A DNA stretch of 64,000 nt. It comes from Kuschelorhynchus macadamiae (Eukaryota; Arthropoda; Insecta; Coleoptera; Curculionidae). The notes below the pieces were generated by a model, which worked only from the letters and a program-made list of their open reading frames with translations, ran no database searches and was not told the DNA's origin. The stretch spans positions 62,001 through 126,000 of the forward strand of contig JAUTXW010002148.1 of NCBI GenBank assembly GCA_030620095.1, read 5' to 3'. The translations under genes were made by a program, and so were the position numbers. The number at the start of each line of letters is the position of its first letter. Within the stretch, counting starts at the first letter, position 1. This document shows positions 1 through 11,829 of the stretch, one piece after another.

Positions 1-609
1 CCACCTATTTCACAAAGAGAGTTTATTAATGACATACATTTATTTCTAGAAAACTCGGCAACCGCAAATATTGAAATCTTTTTAGGTGATATAAATATTA
101 ATATATTAGATATCAATGACAATAATGTAACTAATTATTTATTGGTAATGAATTCGCTTGGTTTTCAATCTTACATAAACTCTGTGACCCGATCACTTTC
201 ACAAACTTGTTTAGATCACATATTTGTTAGGCAAAAATTGAAGTCAGTTAATCTGCAAATAAATTCGTGCATTTCAAATGAAGGTATAACAGATCACTGC
301 CCAGTTGTGCTTCTCATAAATAAAAAAGGAACTTTTGAAATAATTCAACAGAGCACTGTGGTAAAAAATAAGCTAAACATAGTAAAGTTTAAAAAATTGT
401 TACAGGAATTTGACTGGTCAATTATTATAAACGAACAAAATCCAGAAGTAGCTACAAATACCTTTTTAAGTACCTATAAGCAATTATTAGACAATGCCAC
501 TAAAAAGCATACAATAAACGTTAAAAAGCATAGAAAATTAAAAAATTGGATTACTAACGGAATAATCACTTCAATTAAAAAAAGAGATAAAATGAAAAAA
601 GGTTGTTAG
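1..609 (+). pseudogene. Endonuclease domain (C-terminal part) of a non-LTR retrotransposon
   Basis: Frame 1 is open from the first base. It begins with PPIS, the tail of the YRPP motif of AP-like endonucleases. It then shows LGDININ (the GD-N motif), CLDHIF (about residue 70) and TDHCPVV, the S/T-D-H catalytic signature. In this family the domain nicks target DNA to prime reverse transcription. The frame stops at 609 after KKRDKMKKGC. The RT frame opens at 603 with VNYNAQLEKEYKEY, which reads as the natural continuation. A single indel in the A-rich run near 590-600 therefore split one original ORF. The N-terminal half lies outside the window. Confidence 0.8.
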
Positions 610-2455
610 TTAATTATAATGCTCAATTGGAAAAAGAATATAAGGAATACCGCAATTTTTTAAATAAACGTATACATAAACGAAAAAAAATTGAAAATAA
701 CAAAAATGACATTAAAGCCATCTATAAAATTATTAGGGATGCCACCTATGAGAAAGACACTAATACAAACAACCATATAAACATTAATAATAACTTAAAC
801 GAACAAATATCTGATCCTTTAGAAATGGATAATTTCTGTAATAAATATTTTTGTAATATAGGAGTTGAAATGGCCGAGGCTATTCGTCATCCACGAACAG
901 AGTGCCAAAGAGACATTATTTCTACAAACTCAATTTTTCTTCCACCTATTACAAAAAATGAACTAATAAATCATATATCGTCACTAAAAAATAATAGCTC
1001 TCCGGGACACGATGACATTCAAGTAAAAATAATTAAACAAACTCACATAGACATAATTAATCCATTATTGCACATATTTAATTTAATTTTAGAAACAGGA
1101 ATTGTACCAAATGAATTCAAAATACCGATAATAACTCCTAGACATAAGTCAGGATCTGTTAATAACATTAGTAACTACAGACCAATAAGTTTAATAAGTA
1201 ATTTTGCAAAACTAATGGAAAAATGTATAAAGGAAAGACTAGCCGTCTTTCTAAATAATAACAAAATTCTATCTCCGAATCAGCTCGGTTTTGTTGGGGG
1301 TTGTAGTACTTCGGATGCTATGCATAGGCTCATAACAGAAGTTGTTAATAACTTAAATAATAATAAAAAATGTTTAGCTGTATTTCTAGACTTAGCTAGG
1401 GCATTTGATACTGTACCTCACGATAAACTCCTAGATGTCTTACAGAGGAATGCCATAAGGGGAGTGGCTTTCAATCTTTTAAAGAGCTATTTATCTGAAA
1501 GATATCAGATGGTGAAACTTAATGTGATTATAAGTGGAAGAGAAACCATCAAAATTGACATACCACAAGGTACTGTACTCGGACCACTATTATTTATATA
1601 CTACATTAATTCTCTATTGAATATGGATGGTATTAATGGAATAACTGTCTCCTATGCTGATGATACAGTGATTGTTTTTGCGGCAAATACATGGGAAGAA
1701 GTAAAAGATCAAACTACATATCGATTAACATTAGTTATGAATTGGCTCCAAAATTTTAAACTTACTTTAAATTTAATGAAAACACATTATATAGCATTTT
1801 CTCTTACTAAAGCAAATAGACCACCATTTAGTCATATTCCTGTAAATAGCCATATTATAAACGAGGTAACAAAAACTAAATATCTTGGAGTTATTATTGA
1901 TTCATTTCTTCAATCGCAGCCTCACATTGATTAACTGTCAAGTAGAATTCGCAAATTGATCCATAAATTTTACCTGCTAAAAAATATTAATAATTGTTTA
2001 TAAATCTTTTGTAGAATCACTGCTTAGATATGGAATATTAGTATGGGGTGGGCTCTACAACAACTGCTTGTACAAACTAAATATAATGCAAAAATATATT
2101 TTAAAAATAATGTATAAAAAAAAATAGACTATATCCCACCAACTTACTGTTTTCCCCAGAAACATGTAATATCAGAATGCTATACATGTCTACAATATGC
2201 TCATATATCCATAATCATGAGACATTACAACGGTTTGTAAATCACAAAATTTCCACCCGGAGTAAGACAAATAATAAAATCCAACTACCGGTTAGCAAGA
2301 ACAATCTTAATCTAAGGTATATAAATTATATTGGACCTAAGGTTTTTAACAAGTTACCACTGGAAATTAGGAATATCAAAAAAATTAAATTTTGTGCTTT
2401 GTGTAAAATGTTTATCTTCGAAAATTATACACAATTTGAAGGGTTTTTTAACTAA
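603..2455 (+). pseudogene. Reverse transcriptase and C-terminal region of the same non-LTR element
   Basis: The open segment 603-1934 (about 443 codons) is a typical non-LTR RT. It has SPGHDDI (fingers), NYRPISLI, QLGFVGGCST, LDLARAFDTVPH, IPQGTVLGPLLF, and the catalytic box YADDT at about residue 350. It then reaches TKYLGVIID in the thumb. A stop after QSQPHID at 1934, followed by out-of-frame matter, interrupts the connection. The C-terminal region resumes at about 2020 (LLRYGILVWG) and 2177-2455 (GPKVFNKLPLEIRNI), a conserved tail in Jockey/CR1 elements. The YADD box is intact, but at least two frame lesions make it a pseudogene. Confidence 0.85.
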
Positions 2456-2519
2456 CTTCTCATTGGAAACATCTAAATGTTAACATGATCATGATCTCAA
2501 TGTTAATAGTTGAACTGTG

Positions 2520-2521
<2 letters not shown>

Positions 2522-2574
<53 letters not shown>
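2522..2574. repeat. (TA)n microsatellite
   Basis: An uninterrupted TA dinucleotide run inside the 3' UTR of the preceding retrotransposon. It is the first of about a dozen such arrays in the window. Confidence 0.97.
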
Positions 2575-2576
<2 letters not shown>

Positions 2577-2832
2577 TAAATATTAGTTCCTAGACTATAC
2601 TTTACTATGTAAATGAATTTATTATATTAAATCTATTAAATAATATCAAAGAAAAAATCGAAACAATTGGCAGCCCTACTAATAGGATAGATTTAGGTCT
2701 TCTAATATAAGTAGTCAACACTTAGATGCATTAAAGAAACAATTAAATATATTACTAAATATAAATATATTGTAAACAATAATCAATGATCAATAAATAA
2801 ATAAATAAATAGTATAAAAGTATAATAATTTT

Positions 2833-2979
2833 AGATTTAACAGTCCGCTTAAAGCGGCTGGAAGGGAAGATCTTTTAGAAAAAAGTTATTGTAATTACAA
2901 GTTACGCGAAGATCATTTTGAAAGTAAATGTTTTGCAGTATCTACTAGCTGTGTAAAGCGCCTTTATGATAAAATGTAA
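2833..2979 (+). pseudogene. THAP zinc-finger C-terminal fragment
   Basis: A 48-codon stretch reads FNSPLKAAGREDLLEKS..NYKLREDHFESKCF..KRLYDKM and then a stop. The order GR-DLL, then YKL, then HFE-CF, then a KRL-type end matches the second half of THAP domains, which bind DNA through a C2CH zinc finger. The H of DHFE is the family's last zinc ligand. The first two cysteines are not visible upstream. An ATTTTAG sequence immediately before could be a splice acceptor, so this may be a dead internal exon of a THAP gene or of a P-element-like transposase. It sits just beyond the retrotransposon tail. The fragment is too short to assign further. Confidence 0.5.
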
Positions 2980-4422
2980 TTTATGATAAAAGTTAAAAAT
3001 GTGTTTTTTTCGTCATTTAAATACCATTTTCTGAATAGTGCAGGAATATGAGCATTTGGCATTTTTTTAAAACACCAATATAATTAATTTTTCATTTAAG
3101 TGAAATAAGATTAAATCAAATTTATATCGCAGTAAAAGCAAAAATAAGGACTTCACAAAACCAGTAATTCACATATTATAATACCTAAATATTCCTAACA
3201 TTTTGTTTCCAAAAAATTTGAATTGGTGCGGGTAATGCTATTTTTAACTTATTAATAATTTTTAATATCCAACAAAGTTTTTGGTGTGGGCTATACATGT
3301 CTCTCGCGCCGAGGCCAAAGAAAATTGACGCGCTACTTGTCTAAGTTTCGCATCTGGTGTAGGTTTATCTGGGGTATAGTAACAGTATCCGAAAAAGTTA
3401 AATATGCAATTTCATTGAAATTGAAAAATTGCAAAAATATAGTAAATATATTTATTGTTTACACAATGTTCATAATCATAACACCGTTCTTTTTATATAA
3501 ATGGTGACTAGACTACTAGAGAAGATCGGGAACTTTAAAATTATTTGGTTAATACTTTAAGTATGATGACCCATTACTAGGGGTGTAATGATGGACCGAC
3601 AGACAATTACACTTAGTTTTTACAACAAAGAAAAAATATTTTCTTACTCATCTTGGCAAATTATATATCAGCATCGTCAGTACAAATGATAAACATTTTT
3701 AGCTAATATTAATTGTACTATTTAATAGTTTTATGTAAAATATAGCCTTTAACGAAATAAAAATGTATTTTAAAATACAGATTTATTTTTCTTTTTTTAA
3801 TTTAGGTTATGGATTTTGAAGTTACGCTACTGTCCATTATTTATACGTTTAATAGACTTTGTTGACCTCGAATTTGCCTAAAAAACATTCATTTTCTTAA
3901 TAAAATTATACATAATATAAGTGCTAGTTGCATGCTAGAGGGCAGTTAATTTACTTAATTGTTTAGTGTCGTTTTCGTGAGTTACCTTGCATTCAATAAT
4001 GGACACTTGGGGTTGATATATTGTATTTACTAGAATATTGAATAGAAGTAAGTATTGGATATCTTGTATATTTAAATAATTTATTTCATACTGTCCGGTA
4101 AATAACTATTACCCGACTCATTTGCAGCCGGTAAATAGCTTATTAAACAAGTGCCAGTATAAAAGTTCTATAACAAAAATATAGAACGATATATTAGGAT
4201 TTCAAAAATAATGTATAACATATATGAATATAAAACATATTTCTCAGGTTACAAAAAAAACGGTGTGAAAGAAAATATACGATACACGTGCGTTAGGTGT
4301 ACTCATTTATATTCCGGCGGCCTTGTAAGGTAAGTTACTATTATTTAAAAGTAACATCATATAGGGATATGTTATACGTTTATAGGAATTAAAATATGGT
4401 TAGTTATTAGAGATTTGTTTGT
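2980..4422. other. AT-rich stretch without recognisable genes
   Basis: No long ORF with family motifs on either strand. TGTCCATTATT near 3831 and again near 3998 (opposite orientation) hints at a decayed inverted-repeat element, but I could not confirm its ends. Confidence 0.5.
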
Positions 4423-5672
4423 CAATCTACGTGAAATTTCCTTTCCAACGATGTCTCACAAGTTAGATTTTGCTCAAGGAATCGATTGTTAACCACAACA
4501 ATTATGTATTTTGTATGCATTAAAATAAATAATACCAATACTTTATATGTTTTATTTTTTTATTTAAACTAAAATTTTGAATTTTTTTTTTGGAGCATAC
4601 CAGCGATTCATGTATTATTAAACTTTAATTATTAATTTTATTAAATAATATCTGAGTACTACTTGAAAACTTGATTATTTCATAAGCTGTTCAAAGTGTT
4701 GCCCATTAACCTCGACGCAATAGTCAGTTCGATACATTATTCCACGAGAGGTAACTGATATTAATACAGCAGGGTTAATTGCACTACACTCACTTGTTAT
4801 TCTTGTTTTAACTTCTAAGTCGTTAAGAGGTGTTCTGTAGACTCGCTTCTTCAGGCATTGGCTTTAAATATATTCAGTTATCCCCACAAGAAATAATCTA
4901 ATCCAGTCAAATACCTGATCGGCCCGTTTGTTTTTATCCATTTTCCAGGGAAGGCTTACTGAAGATACTCTGCTTCAACTCTGACCGTTGTGGGCGGGTG
5001 CCCCATCTTGTTGGAAACACATATCACGGCGCATTTCTAAAGGGATGCTTTGAAGGTACAACTAACCATACCACACATTCTAGGCGTCTGCTATAATCAC
5101 CTGGAAGTAGTCCTTGATGAAGGTGAAATTTATAAGGTCTAAATTTAACTTCTTTCGGAATACGCACGGGAAATGACGCATTCTTTCTCAATACTGCGAA
5201 TGGAAATATGGGGATCTAGGTGTACTCTTCCCAACCGGCTACTGTGTGCTCTTCATTTCTTGCGGTTTTCGTTTTAGCAGTCCGCTGTTTAACAAAGGAA
5301 CCACTCGAAGCTAAGTTGGAGGCTAGACGGGTGAAGAACATAACGCTAGGCTGGACCCTATTCGAATATAGTTCACGGTATAACTGTAATGCCGCACGTC
5401 TATTTTTTCTACAATCACCATAAATTAATATATCTAGTTTATGTTCATTCGTGTACAGAATATTCTCCATTTTAAAGTGATATAACTAATTTTTTTAATA
5501 ATTATAACATTATTATTGACGGACGTTTCCATGGTAACCGAATTTTGTTTTAAGCCGCCATGATAGTCAGAGCCAACTATATCTGTAAACTAATTATTGT
5601 TGTTAAAAATCGATTCCTTGAACAAATTCAAACCTGTGATACATCGTTGGAAAGGAAATTTCACGTAGATTG
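4423..5672 (-). mobile_element. Mariner-like transposon with 82-bp terminal inverted repeats
   Basis: Left end 4423-4504 and right end 5591-5672 are inverted copies of each other, differing at about ten positions. Both begin CAATCTACGTGAAATTTCC from the outside. Between them, on the minus strand, lies a decayed transposase whose helix-turn-helix resembles the DUF4817 type of insect mariner-like elements. At 1250 bp with paired ends the element is structurally complete, although its coding region is broken. I could not see a clean target-site duplication. The next transposon end starts only about 20 bp to the right, at 5694. Confidence 0.8.
4680..5470 (-). pseudogene. Mariner-like transposase (DUF4817-type HTH), frame-shifted
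   Basis: The minus-strand frame starts at 5470 (MENILYTNEHKLD). Over 5216-5470 it gives a helix-turn-helix of the DUF4817 pattern, with LIYGDCRKNRRAALQLYRE followed by SNRVQPS and LASSGSF. In this family the domain binds the transposon ends. Further down the strand, in other frames, I can read RPYKFHLHQGLLPGDYSRR, typical of the linker before the DDE core. Near 4690-4720 there is EVNGQHFEQL, typical of the C-terminus. The DDE catalytic centre between them is shifted and interrupted by stops. It lies within the inverted repeats of the same element, which supports the assignment. Confidence 0.7.
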
Positions 5673-5693
5673 CAAATGTTGAAAAAAAAAATA

Positions 5694-6621
5694 CAGTGTG
5701 TCCCAGATTCACTTCTCTATATAGGGATCTCGGCTCTTATTATACCTACAGCAAAGGTTAAATGGGGAAAGTTTTAGAGAAAACTTTTTGCATTCGATAT
5801 CTGGCTTCAGATTTACGACCGATCGATAAGTTTGGGAAATATCGGCGAAAAACCGAAAATGGCGGATTTCGTTTTTTCGCCAGTATACCCAGAACGGTAA
5901 ATTTGACAGCTATCAAAATGTGACATTATTCGGACACATTTTTAAGACAAATAAGATGGCGTATACGACACATCTTCATTATTTTTTGTTAACCCGCAAC
6001 CCGCCTCAACTTTCATTTTTCTTATGACCGCCATATTGAGTTTTTCAATTTTTGGAAAGAGCCTAAAATTTCCAGTCTAGTGATATTTCACAAGTGCATT
6101 AAAAATTTTAGTGTCATCAAAATATCACATTTCGTAAATTCGTAAAAAGGTTTTAATGTTTTTAAAGGAGGCCATGATTTATTTGACACAAGATTACATT
6201 AATAAGTAAGTAATGTATTGAACGCATTGAATTTTCAATACAACATGAACGTAAATAACGACTTAAAAAATCTAAATGAGCTTTAACTACTTTGTAAGTG
6301 GGTAACATTAATTTACAAATCTTCAAAATGACGTCCATTTGCATCGAGACATTTTTGTCAATTAGTGACTGTTTTTAGTACAACCCTGGTAAGTGTATTT
6401 CGGTTAATATTTCTAAATGTGTCCAGAACTCTTTGTCTCAGGATTTCTATGGTCACGGGGGGATCAAATTCATAGATTTCATTCTTCGTGTGACCCCAGA
6501 GGTAGAAATCCAAGGGCGACAGGTCAGGGGATCTAGGAGGCCAAGATATTGGACCATTTAAAGAAATTATTCTTTCGTCAAACTGCTCTCTTAAGGGCAC
6601 TACCCTGAAAAAAGTATCCAA
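5694..6621 (-). mobile_element. Second mariner-like transposon fragment, 3' end
   Basis: A TA followed by CAGTGTGTCCCAGATTC at 5692-5710 is a transposon terminus of the same family as the MITE at 9868-10717. The 5694-6160 interval contains the AAAATGGCGG motif seen in other elements here. Beyond it, on the minus strand, is the C-terminal part of a transposase. I did not find the opposite terminal repeat, so the element is truncated, apparently at the small insertion at 6596-6726. Confidence 0.65.
6162..6621 (-). pseudogene. Mariner-like transposase, C-terminal DDE fragment
   Basis: The frame at 6358-6621 contains WPPRSPDLSPLDFYLWGHTK, the strongly conserved block of mariner-like transposases that carries the third acidic catalytic residue (the D of SPDLSPLDF). 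It goes on to EILRQRVLDTFRNINRNTL. After a stop near 6358 the same strand continues with KCLDANGRHFEDL, the usual C-terminal tail. The first two catalytic aspartates are missing because the upstream part is absent beyond about 6600. A 131-bp inverted-repeat insertion begins at the break. The remnant cannot be active. Confidence 0.75.
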
Positions 6622-6726
6622 ACTGATTTTTGAAAAGGATTGGCACTTCGACCCAATCTATTTTTTATGTATGTACAGCGATTATTTACGTACGATTATT
6701 TTTCAAGAAGTTTTCAGGGTAGTGCC
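6596..6726. mobile_element. 131-bp MITE with perfect 16-bp terminal inverted repeats
   Basis: GGCACTACCCTGAAAA at 6596-6611 is repeated exactly in inverse orientation at 6711-6726. The interior is AT-rich and noncoding. It lies where homology of the neighbouring minus-strand transposase stops, so it probably inserted there or marks a deletion breakpoint. Confidence 0.65.
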
Positions 6727-8097
6727 AGAGTGGTCCCATAGCAGTAATATAGAAAATAATTTAAAATTAAATGTTACTTTTGATTTTATATCGCATATAT
6801 TGTATGTTCTTAAAATGACGCCATTTGGATGATTTTTTTGTGTATCTTATGACCCCTGTTAATGTTGTCCTAGAGCACTTTTCATTATTGTCATTTTGTT
6901 TGTCTACTTGAAAAGCAACGTTTTATACCTATTTCGCTATTCTTATGGCCCCTCTTTTGCTGCCATCGTCGGTTCGCCTAATAGCACAAACATGGATAAG
7001 TTACCGTTTGGATGAAAAAGCTATTTTGAATTTATCACTTAATTTAAAGTCTATTCAAATTCAAGATGGAGTACATGTAAACAAAAGCGATTATGCAAGC
7101 AATACGCCAATTATTAAATTGTTGTTATAGTTGAAGGGTTCAAGGAAAGTCTTTTTTATTACTCATTTTCGCTTCGAATTTTTATTTGACTTTATTAGAA
7201 GTCTAAGTAAACTAGCCACATTAACCCCAGTCGTATCCGATTTTAGTCGAAACAAAACTTTTTCAAAATTTGAATCTATATTAGTTTTTAATCCTGCTCA
7301 ATTTTAACAAGTTAAAGTGATATCCCTAGGGGCTTTAATGTTACCGTATTTCTCTCGGCATAAAAGAGGACAAGAGTGTCTATACCAAGAATAACATAAA
7401 AAATATTGTGTGTTAGAAGTATTTTCAGCAATATTTTATCTCTGATGTAAACGGAAATTATTTTAACAATATTTCTTTTTTCTCAAAAAGAGAACAGTCC
7501 GGTTAAATTGAAAAATATCTACCGAACGGCCCGGACACATGCTTAAAAAAAGGAAATGTCTGGTGAAAAGAGGAAGTCTGGTAAACCTGTTTAATAGTAT
7601 TTAATGAGGGCAGGATTATCCATCAAGCAAACTAAACACGTGCATGGGGTATTTGAAAAGAGGGGCACCACCAATCTTAGATTCATAGAAAAGAAGTAAT
7701 TATATTATTTTTACTTTTTTTTTGATCTGATGACTCTCGCAGAACGGGAAAATTACTTTAAGAAATTTGACTTCGTTATGAAAAATGATGGACTAACATA
7801 ATTTTTTTCACTGAACTGGACTTACAAATAATGTTTTCACTGAATTAACAAATAAAAATAAGTGATGAAATAAAAACGAATCCTAAACGTTTTTCACAAT
7901 GTTAAAACTGCCTTGCAAGTTTTTAACAATGTTAATTCCACATTGCTGAATACTTGTATGTATAGAAATTTAAAATTTAAGAACAACTAATTTGGAAGAC
8001 ATCATTATCATTTTGTGAGAAGAAGTTTCTTTTGACACCTAGCTTAAATACAAAAGTGGTAGGATTTACATATATTATCTTTTAAGAACATCAAAAA

Positions 8098-8100
<3 letters not shown>
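6727..8100. other. AT-rich stretch without recognisable genes
   Basis: The 61-codon frame at 6945-7130 has no family motif, and I do not regard it as a gene. Nothing else is supportable on either strand. Confidence 0.5.

Positions 8101-8139
<39 letters not shown>
8101..8139. repeat. (TA)n microsatellite at a MITE edge
   Basis: A TA run stops directly at the left arm of the inverted-repeat element at 8142. It sits where that element's left terminus would be expected. Confidence 0.95.
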
Positions 8140-8141
<2 letters not shown>

Positions 8142-8142
<1 letters not shown>

Positions 8143-8668
8143 ATTTTTTTTATTATTGAAAATTTTATTCTTGATAAAAGTTGGTGCTTAAAGAAAAACT
8201 AATTTTGACTGCGTCAAATCTCAGGTCGGACGTACAGGGTGTAAAAATATATAAAATTCACTACATCAGAGTTATAATACATAGAAAGTTATAAAAAAAA
8301 GTTAAGTAAATTTTTTTTTTATATCTAGTATAGTTAAAAAGAAATTTAGACTCAAAAATTAAAAAGTATGTTTTTTTCGATTTTAAAGTACAAATTTTCT
8401 CTTTAACTACACTGGATATCAAAAAACTTTATTTAATTTTTATCTATAACTTCTTGTGGCCTATAACTCCGCTGTAGTAACTTTTTTATTTTTTTTTTAA
8501 TTTTACGTCGTCTAATTTTAAAATTTTTTGAACCCCTTGTACATCCGACCTGAGATTTGACGCAGTCAAAACTAGTTTTTCTTTAAGGGCCCACCTTTTT
8601 CAAGAATAAAATTTTATCAGAAATAAAAAAAATCCTATTTGTTGCAAACTCTTTGCCCGTCACTGTAT
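8142..8668. mobile_element. Palindromic MITE, probably Tc1/mariner-derived
   Basis: Two arms of about 230 bp, 8142-8370 and 8372-8634, are inverted copies. Shared blocks include TTGACTGCGTCAAATCTCAG and AAATTTTATTCTTGA. Almost no spacer separates them, so the single strand could fold into one long hairpin. To the right, the sequence ends in CCCGTCACTG followed by TATA (about 8656-8670). Read inward, this is CAGTGACGGGC, a Tc1-like terminus next to a TA target. The matching left terminus is missing and is replaced by the (TA)n at 8101-8139. Confidence 0.75.
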
Positions 8669-9867
8669 ATACTCGTATAGAGAAGCAAAAATATGTCATT
8701 TTTGCAGGAAAGCGGCCTAAAAGAAGAAATTGCTTTCAATTATTCATGTTACAGGATACCCCTCCTGCGATCGACTTCTGGGCCTTTATCAAAAACGAAA
8801 ACGTCTTAGTTTCAGAAAACAGTTATTTTCGTTTAAAATAAGATTTGGTCAATTCGGTCAATTGTCCGAATAGTTGTTGACTGGTCAAAGGCACAACCCT
8901 ATTTATAAGGCAATTCATTATTAATTTCAGAATTATGCTGTTTTTCTCACATTGATTATTTCAGAATATCTGACTTTGATTGGTCTTCCTTTTCTTTTGG
9001 GGGTAAATAAGTCGATAATATTCAGTTGGATTTTAAAATTTTTAACAAAATCCTCAGTTTAAACATACAAATAAGAGCTATGAACCTACAAAAACCACTG
9101 AATATTTTCAATTTTTTTGGAAAAATAAACGGATGTATTAAAAAGAACAGATTAATAAACAATTTTTCAGAAAAAAAACCCTAGAGTCAAATTGTGTTTA
9201 AGATGTTGCAGGTTTTTGTCGGATACGTCCCAACTAGTGGATCAAAACATTTTCATAATATTTAATGTATCTTTATTATTTTATACAAATTAGCTAAAAT
9301 CCAGTGACGTTCATTAATTTTACAAGCCAACAACTCGCATATAAATAAGTAATCGGTTAATGCCAAAACCAAAACTCAAGCATGCAAGATCTAGACTGGA
9401 CTGTTCAAAATCAAAACTAAGAGTAAATTTACCCCGAAAACATCATTATAATTAAATAAATAAGAGTACTAAGCCCCTTGGCCTTGAACGATCTTTATCA
9501 CCACCGGGTCGACCAACAAGTTTCCCCTAAAAAAAGGTTAGGAATAACTATTAATAATTACATTCTATCTATTTATTGCTATTCCTAATTTGATGTCACC
9601 ATTTGTTTCTTGTAAAGTTGAATTAAGTAGAGCAGGTGAGGTAAGGACCTTCTCGATATGCGATATAATTGTTTCATGTATAGTATTAAAAGCAGAGAAA
9701 GCCAAAGAACTGTGATGTAATTTTACTTTCACTTCCAATAAAAAAACTAGACCTTACGTCGAAATATGCGTACTAAAAACATGACAAAAATAAAAATCTC
9801 TACCGGTATAAGTACTGAAATGAAAAGTTATTTTGACCGCTAGAATTACTTTGGTTCTGTTTAAATG
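8669..9867. other. AT-rich stretch without recognisable genes
   Basis: The frame at 8653-8841 overlaps the MITE end and shows no known domain. I see no other structure. Confidence 0.45.
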
Positions 9868-10717
9868 TACAGTGTCTCCGAAATTCGTCTTTATTTGGGT
9901 ATCGCCATTAGTATAAGAGACAGAGAAATGGTTAAATGGGTAAAGTTTTGGGCAATTTTGATACAAGGCTGATAGCACCTGCAGGCGGATTCTAGGTTTT
10001 TCAGATATTTGGAAGAAAATAAAATATTGCATTTTTAAAATTATCTCTACTTTTTGTATACAATTTTATGGTGCTGTCCGATTTTGAATATGACGTTTCG
10101 TAAACGAGGGCCCATGAACATCAACTTATGTGTTTTAAACACAGACCTGAATTGTTTATTTTGTTTTTTAGAAGCCTTTGACCTACCAAAACAAATTATG
10201 TAACGCAATCATATATCAAAAGTATTTTAAATTCTCCATTGTGAATTTGGACAAACTCTGGTTTTCTTTGTCTCTAACACATTGTCTCATGGGAAAATCT
10301 TAAATGGGGTGTCCAGTTATCAAATATGATACATTGTTAATTTTGGGAGGTCAATGCTTCTAAAATACAAAATTAAAAATCCAGGTTCGCATTTAAAAAC
10401 AAGTTGATGGTGGGTCTACGTTTACAAAGCACCCAGATTCAAAATCTGACAGCACCATACAATTTCGCACAAAAAGTTGCTATGGAAATGTGTTTCCAGA
10501 TTTGAAAAATTTTGGGAATAAAAAAGTTACAGCACAATTTTAAAAACGCAATATTTTTCTTTTTTTAACATCTAAGATCCGTAATAGCCAGAATACGTCC
10601 GTAGATGCTCTTAGGCTTGGAATAAAATTGTTTGTAACTTTCCGCATTTAACCATTTCTCTATCTCTTGTAATAAGGGAGATCTCAATATAGAGACTCGA
10701 ATTTGGGACACACTGTA
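9868..10717. mobile_element. MITE with ~290-bp inverted repeats (mariner-like ends)
   Basis: The left end (TA, CAGTGTCTCCGAAATTCG from 9868) and the right end (complement TA, CAGTGTGTCCCAAATTCG, ending 10717) are inverted copies. They share further blocks inward, including GAGAAATGGTTAAATG, ATATTGC.TTTTTAAAATT and TATGGTGCTGTC.GATTTTGAAT, over about 290 bp per arm. A short unique centre separates them. The terminus matches the fragment that starts at 5694, so this is a non-autonomous relative of that mariner-like family. The minus-strand frames inside it are translations of the repeat, not genes. Confidence 0.8.
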
Positions 10718-11829
10718 TATGTACTGCAAAATTGTAACGATATTGCCTTTTTGAGTTTCCTTTGCCTCTTTGCGAGAAGCTTTGTATAACAGAAAATGTG
10801 AAAAATGATAGCGAGGCCCTGTGAAACTGCTGTCTTTTTTATTTAATTTCATTTAATAATTGATTATAATTTTATTTAAAAAGCAAACCCTAAGGATAAC
10901 TACAATTGTAGTGCATGTCTAAGCATAATCGAAGCACAAAAGACCGCTTTTATGTTTTTGTGAGAATGTAATGATATAAATAATAAATACGAAATTATTT
11001 AATTTTCGAAAATTGATCGTCGCACTTCTTTTTAGATTTCAAATGTTTTCATGTTTAATTAACTTTTTATAAGTCAAGAATATGGGGATATGAAAAACAA
11101 ATATATTTCTATTTCAGATGCAATAACAACTCTGTTTTCACAATAAACATTGCGGTTTGTGGTATATTTTTGATAACTGGGAACAAATATAATTTGGAAT
11201 TCGCCGTTTGCTCCGGTTCAGTTAAGTAGTTTTCTTTTTAGTGATAGAAATTTCAGGCCGTAAGCGTTAAGTCAATATGCGGGTAAGATTAATTTCTGCA
11301 AGTGTGACATAAATGGCAACTATTGTTTTTCAAATCAAATAAAATAGGGTCAATTTTTGACGCGTAATAACATTGTTCCTGTGTATAAGCGAATAGGATT
11401 ATTATTTTTCACTTCGATAACGATTTAACAACAAAAAATTCTTTTCATGTTTTATGCAAAATTCTATGTTTCCAGAGCGGTTCTGCCACTCGGTGATCAT
11501 ATATTTTACTAGAATAAATATTTTCAGTGCTGGTTCTTCGCTCCATTTGTCATGTAGCTTAGGAAACTTGTATTACTATACCTTTTCCTATATTTCCTTG
11601 GGCAATACCCCATTCTCCCCTGAATGAGAAACTGAAGCTTTCAAAGGTTATATCTTTAAATCCGTTTTCTATATTTTTTCAAGCTGTAATATTGTAACTA
11701 TAGAAATTTTTGTTAAACCTCTTTTTGTCGCAAGTATAGATTTCAAACAATGAAACCACATTAAAATTTCCGCCATAAAGAATTGTGGAACAATTATTAT
11801 CAAAGGAAAAAGTATTCGGCTCAACTTTC
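10718..11829. other. AT-rich stretch without recognisable genes
   Basis: No coding motif or repeat structure could be supported. The minus-strand frame at 10565-10852 is mostly MITE sequence. Confidence 0.45.

Larger units (their letters stand above)
1..2816 (+). mobile_element. Non-LTR retrotransposon, Jockey/CR1/L2-like, 5' end outside window
   Basis: The element enters from the left edge already inside its endonuclease. It continues through a reverse transcriptase and a C-terminal region ending at 2455, then a 3' UTR. The UTR contains a (TA)n array at 2522-2574 and probably ends in the AAAT-type tail at about 2792-2812, as is usual for Jockey/CR1-type elements. The coding frame is broken at least twice (near 600 and after 1934), so the copy is dead. 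Assignment rests on the endonuclease-RT order and RT motifs. The exact clade (CR1, L2, Daphne or Jockey) cannot be settled by eye. Confidence 0.85.

Noticed and set aside
3831..4010. Inverted TGTCCATTATT pair as a MITE
   Set aside because: Only 11 bp match and adjoining sequence does not pair convincingly.
5220..5423. Plus-strand ORF overlapping the mariner-like transposase
   Set aside because: It is the complement of the helix-turn-helix coding frame on the minus strand, which has the family motifs.
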